Shown: piece after piece, positions 63,863 to 64,000 of the stretch
Numbering within the stretch: the first letter of the stretch is position 1
Layout of the letters: every line of letters starts with the position of its first letter
Assembly: GCF_017311415.1 (NCBI RefSeq)
Contig: NZ_JAEKIS010000007.1
Location: forward strand, 124,001-188,000
DNA from: Salipiger abyssi
Lineage (GTDB): Bacteria > Pseudomonadota > Alphaproteobacteria > Rhodobacterales > Rhodobacteraceae
DNA: 64,000 bases
Reading direction: 5' to 3'
The notes under the pieces: model-generated
The model's database searches: none
What the model saw: only the letters and a program-made list of their open reading frames with translations
Told to the model about the DNA's origin: nothing
Translations under genes and position numbers: made by a program

Positions 63863-64000
63863 GGGACGGCTCCGCGCTTGGGTGGTGTGTTCTCTCAAAT
63901 ATAGGATATTGTCCCGCTTTCTGGCTAGGAGGGGGCCTGTACTAAGAACTTTGTCCTGTTCAGCGGCTGTGATACGAAAATTCATCTCGCTGCGCCGCAA
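63863..64000. other. upstream region of the cob-cys operon to the window edge
   Basis: AT-richer than its surroundings. Contains ATAGGATATTGTCC at 63901-63914, a partly symmetric GGA(N5)TCC, which may be a promoter or operator. An open frame on the minus strand runs through it to the edge but has no motif. No gene supported. Confidence 0.35.

Overview
The window is GC-rich, densely packed alphaproteobacterial DNA, most like the Roseobacter group of the Rhodobacteraceae. The basis is gene content and style: many ATGA/GTGA stop-start overlaps, two TRAP transporters, an Opp-type importer, a C-P lyase operon, molybdenum hydroxylase genes, a sulfite-reduction block with DUF934 and DUF2849 genes, and short intergenic palindromes. 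The assignment is by inspection only.

Left part (1-14.1 kb): one long minus-strand catabolic cluster. Reading 5'->3' it is hyuA, hyuB, periplasmic binding protein, oppB, a fused oppC-oppD, oppF, SDR, FAD amine oxidase, creatininase-family amidohydrolase, TRAP binding protein and the start of a TRAP small permease. A divergent GntR/FCD regulator faces hyuA. The set looks built to import and open a cyclic amide or hydantoin/creatinine-like ring and oxidise the amine released. Two half-size membrane proteins follow (14.3-15.3 kb).

15.6-22.2 kb: phnF-G-H-I-J-K-L-M, preceded by three PhoB-type half-sites with 11-bp spacing. PhnJ, the catalytic C-P lyase subunit, keeps only one of the four cysteines that carry the iron-sulfur/radical-SAM chemistry in E. 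coli. This is the most striking observation in the window.

22.2-26.4 kb: housekeeping holB, tmk, a D,D-carboxypeptidase, a SPOR lipoprotein and tRNA-Ser(UGA).

26.9-39.5 kb: a second catabolic island. One arm (minus) has a PyrK-like reductase, a dihydroorotate-dehydrogenase-like enzyme, a CoxG-like protein and a small nitroreductase. A second minus arm has an M20 hydrolase and a GntR/FCD regulator. The plus arm has a TRAP transporter, a three-subunit molybdenum hydroxylase and an asparaginase-family amidohydrolase. A shared TTGGATACAA motif lies in front of both transcription-start regions, suggesting one regulon for an unidentified nitrogen heterocycle or amide.

40-64 kb: mainly core genes. 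These are an EamA exporter, tyrS, anmK, uup, a membrane AbrB protein, an HDAC-like deacetylase, an AlkD-like protein, a PNPOx-like protein, glmS-glmU, gph, a DegT aminotransferase, two molybdenum-cofactor accessory genes, infC with an apparent ATA start, an alanine-rich LEA-like membrane-anchored protein, fpr, and the assimilatory sulfate block cobA-DUF2849-sulfite reductase-cysH-DUF934. Three copies of a 45-bp double palindrome, a related pair, and a 213-bp element with 26-bp terminal inverted repeats are scattered between genes.
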